From Paradevosia shaoguanensis (GTDB lineage Bacteria > Pseudomonadota > Alphaproteobacteria > Rhizobiales > Devosiaceae): DNA of 64,000 nt. This document shows, one piece after another, positions 62,978 to 64,000 of this stretch. Position 1 is the first letter of the stretch. Every line of letters starts with the position of its first letter. The notes beneath the pieces are model-generated. The model was not told the DNA's origin. It did not search any database and was given only the letters and a program-made list of their open reading frames with translations. The stretch spans positions 930,001 to 994,000 of the forward strand of contig NZ_CP068983.1 in assembly GCF_016801025.1 (NCBI RefSeq). The letters are read 5' to 3'. The translations under genes were made by a program, and so were the position numbers.

Positions 62978-63838
62978 TCAGCCCTTCAGACCCGCCAGCA
63001 TGACGCCGCGGACGATGTAGCGCTGCAGCGCGAGGAAAACGATGAGCGTCGGGATGGTGGCAAGCGCCGCACCTGTCATGATGAGTTCCCACTGGATCGA
63101 CTGCTCGACGGCGAAGCTCGATAGACCTACCGGGAGCGTATAGAGCTCCTTGGAGGTGGTGACGATCAGTGGCCAGAAGAATGCGGTCCAGTTGCCAAGG
63201 AAGGTGAAGATGGCGAGGGCCGAGATCGCGGGCACAACCATGGGCATGGCGATCTTCCACCAGATGGTGAACTCGTTGAGCCCGTCGACACGCGCCGCTT
63301 CGAGGAAGTCGTTCGGTACGCCTTCGAAGAACTGCTTCATGAGGAACGTGCCAAAGGCAGTCATCATGCCCGGGAACATGATGCCCCAATAGCTATCGAT
63401 CCAGCCGAGCTGGCTCGACATCAGATACCACGGGATCACCAGCATTTCGGTGGGGATCATGAGGGTCGAGAGGATGGCCAGGAAGACGAAATAGCGGCCG
63501 CGGAACTCGAACTTGGCCAGCGTGTAGCCCACGAGGCTATCGAAGAAGACGTTCGAGACCGTCACGGTCAGCGCGATCAGGGTCGAGTTGAAGAACCAGC
63601 GCATGAAGCGCCCGTCCGAAAGGACCTTGATGTAGTTGTCGAGCGTCGGCGCCGCCGGGATGAGGCGTAGGTCGTAAACCTGGCCGGCAGTCTTGAGCGA
63701 TGTCGAGAACATGAAGAGGAGCGGGGTCACCATGATGAGCCCGCCGACAAACAGCAGAGTCCAGGCGATGATGCGGCCGGGCCGGATGTCGCGGCGATTG
63801 GCCGCCAGCTCGGTTTTGGAAGCGGTCATGGCGGTCAT
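62978..63838 (-). CDS. Sugar ABC transporter permease (MalG/UgpE type)
   Basis: This 286-residue inner-membrane permease has a first helix at about 22-44 with TLLFVGGLIMVTPLLFMFSTSLK, a typical MalG-type opening. The EAA loop is FLEAARVDGLNEFTIWWKIAMP (around 185-206). The first codon overlaps the stop of the other permease (ATGA). It ends three bases before the lyase start. Confidence 0.93.
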   Translation of the reverse strand: MTAMTASKTELAANRRDIRPGRIIAWTLLFVGGLIMVTPLLFMFSTSLKTAGQVYDLRLIPAAPTLDNYIKVLSDGRFMRWFFNSTLIALTVTVSNVFFDSLVGYTLAKFEFRGRYFVFLAILSTLMIPTEMLVIPWYLMSSQLGWIDSYWGIMFPGMMTAFGTFLMKQFFEGVPNDFLEAARVDGLNEFTIWWKIAMPMVVPAISALAIFTFLGNWTAFFWPLIVTTSKELYTLPVGLSSFAVEQSIQWELIMTGAALATIPTLIVFLALQRYIVRGVMLAGLKG

Positions 63839-64000
63839 TTCTTTTCCCTCAGCACCCAGAGTTGGAGCAGGGAGACGACAAGAAGGATCGTGAAGAGCAC
63901 CACGGTCTGCGCGGCGGCATAGCCCATCTGATAGGACGAGAACGCGGTCTGGTAGATCATGAGCACGAGCGGCTTGGTCGAGTTGAGCGGCCCGCCGGGA
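63835..64000 (-). CDS. Sugar ABC transporter permease (MalF/UgpA type), 3' end only
   Basis: The window edge leaves only the last 54 residues, including GGPLNSTKPLVLMIYQTAF, YQMGYAAAQTVVLFTILLVV and LQLWVLREKK. This is the usual final helix of MalF/UgpA-type permeases. It overlaps the MalG-type permease gene by four bases. The operon continues beyond the window, presumably with the binding protein upstream. Confidence 0.85.
   Translation of the reverse strand, partial: PGGPLNSTKPLVLMIYQTAFSSYQMGYAAAQTVVLFTILLVVSLLQLWVLREKK

Overview
This is a 64 kb GC-rich chromosomal segment from an alphaproteobacterium, most likely a member of the Hyphomicrobiales close to Devosia. That placement is an inference from gene content (many ABC sugar and peptide importers, three Gfo/Idh oxidoreductases, several xylose-isomerase-like TIM barrels, a PQQ dehydrogenase) and from the two abundant intergenic palindromic repeat families. 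I saw no rRNA, tRNA, CRISPR array, prophage or replication origin. The only mobile element is one IS1380-type insertion sequence.

Layout. 1-4187 (minus): GNAT acetyltransferase, M20 deacylase/peptidase, family-5 solute-binding protein and the start of a DppB-type permease, a peptide or amide uptake-and-hydrolysis operon. 4442-5940 (plus): GntR/UTRA regulator plus SIS-domain sugar-phosphate protein. 6512-18648: a two-armed catabolic locus. A minus-strand operon (Gfo/Idh dehydrogenase, DUF993 aldolase-like protein, TIM-barrel isomerase) is divergent from a TetR regulator, and a plus-strand operon holds a complete sugar ABC importer with two more Gfo/Idh enzymes. Matching inverted repeats before both arms suggest one TetR regulon. 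A LysR gene lies between them. 18813-22477: aldo/keto reductase with an altered active site, class V PLP enzyme, hydroxypyruvate isomerase. 22478-23541: repeat-rich non-coding kilobase.

23542-30381: exported proteins (pentapeptide repeats, a conserved hypothetical, a degenerate SNase-like protein), then a PQQ alcohol dehydrogenase directly downstream of a Tat-exported Rieske protein. An IS1380 element separates these from a truncated secreted cysteine protein. 30636-33967: RidA divergent from an SDR/D-threonine-aldolase-like pair, then an alpha/beta hydrolase. 34046-36799: large autotransporter. 37134-40530: molybdopterin-oxidoreductase-like exported protein, hybrid-free histidine kinase and LuxR-type response regulator, preceded by a terminator-like leader hairpin. 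40534-49474 (minus): two TIM-barrel epimerase-like genes, AidB-like acyl-CoA dehydrogenase, RecQ, a class V PLP enzyme, a metal-chelate binding protein and an MFS exporter.

49628-50122: GAF-domain gene broken by an amber codon. 50239-55947: complete Opp/Dpp importer operon ending in a strong terminator. 56061-59408: methyltransferase, small hypothetical, degenerate M50-like membrane protein, GST, and an ArsR/SRPBCC pair. 59506-64000 (minus): sugar ABC importer whose operon also encodes an argininosuccinate-lyase-like enzyme and a PfkB kinase.

Two observations cut across the window. An ~85 bp palindromic repeat occurs only between convergent genes, while a second G/C-rich repeat occurs only in spacers between codirectional genes. 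The strongest candidates for unfamiliar biology are the TetR-linked multi-oxidoreductase sugar locus, the PQQ dehydrogenase-Rieske pairing, the leader hairpin at 37055-37112 and the lyase/kinase genes inside a sugar transporter operon.
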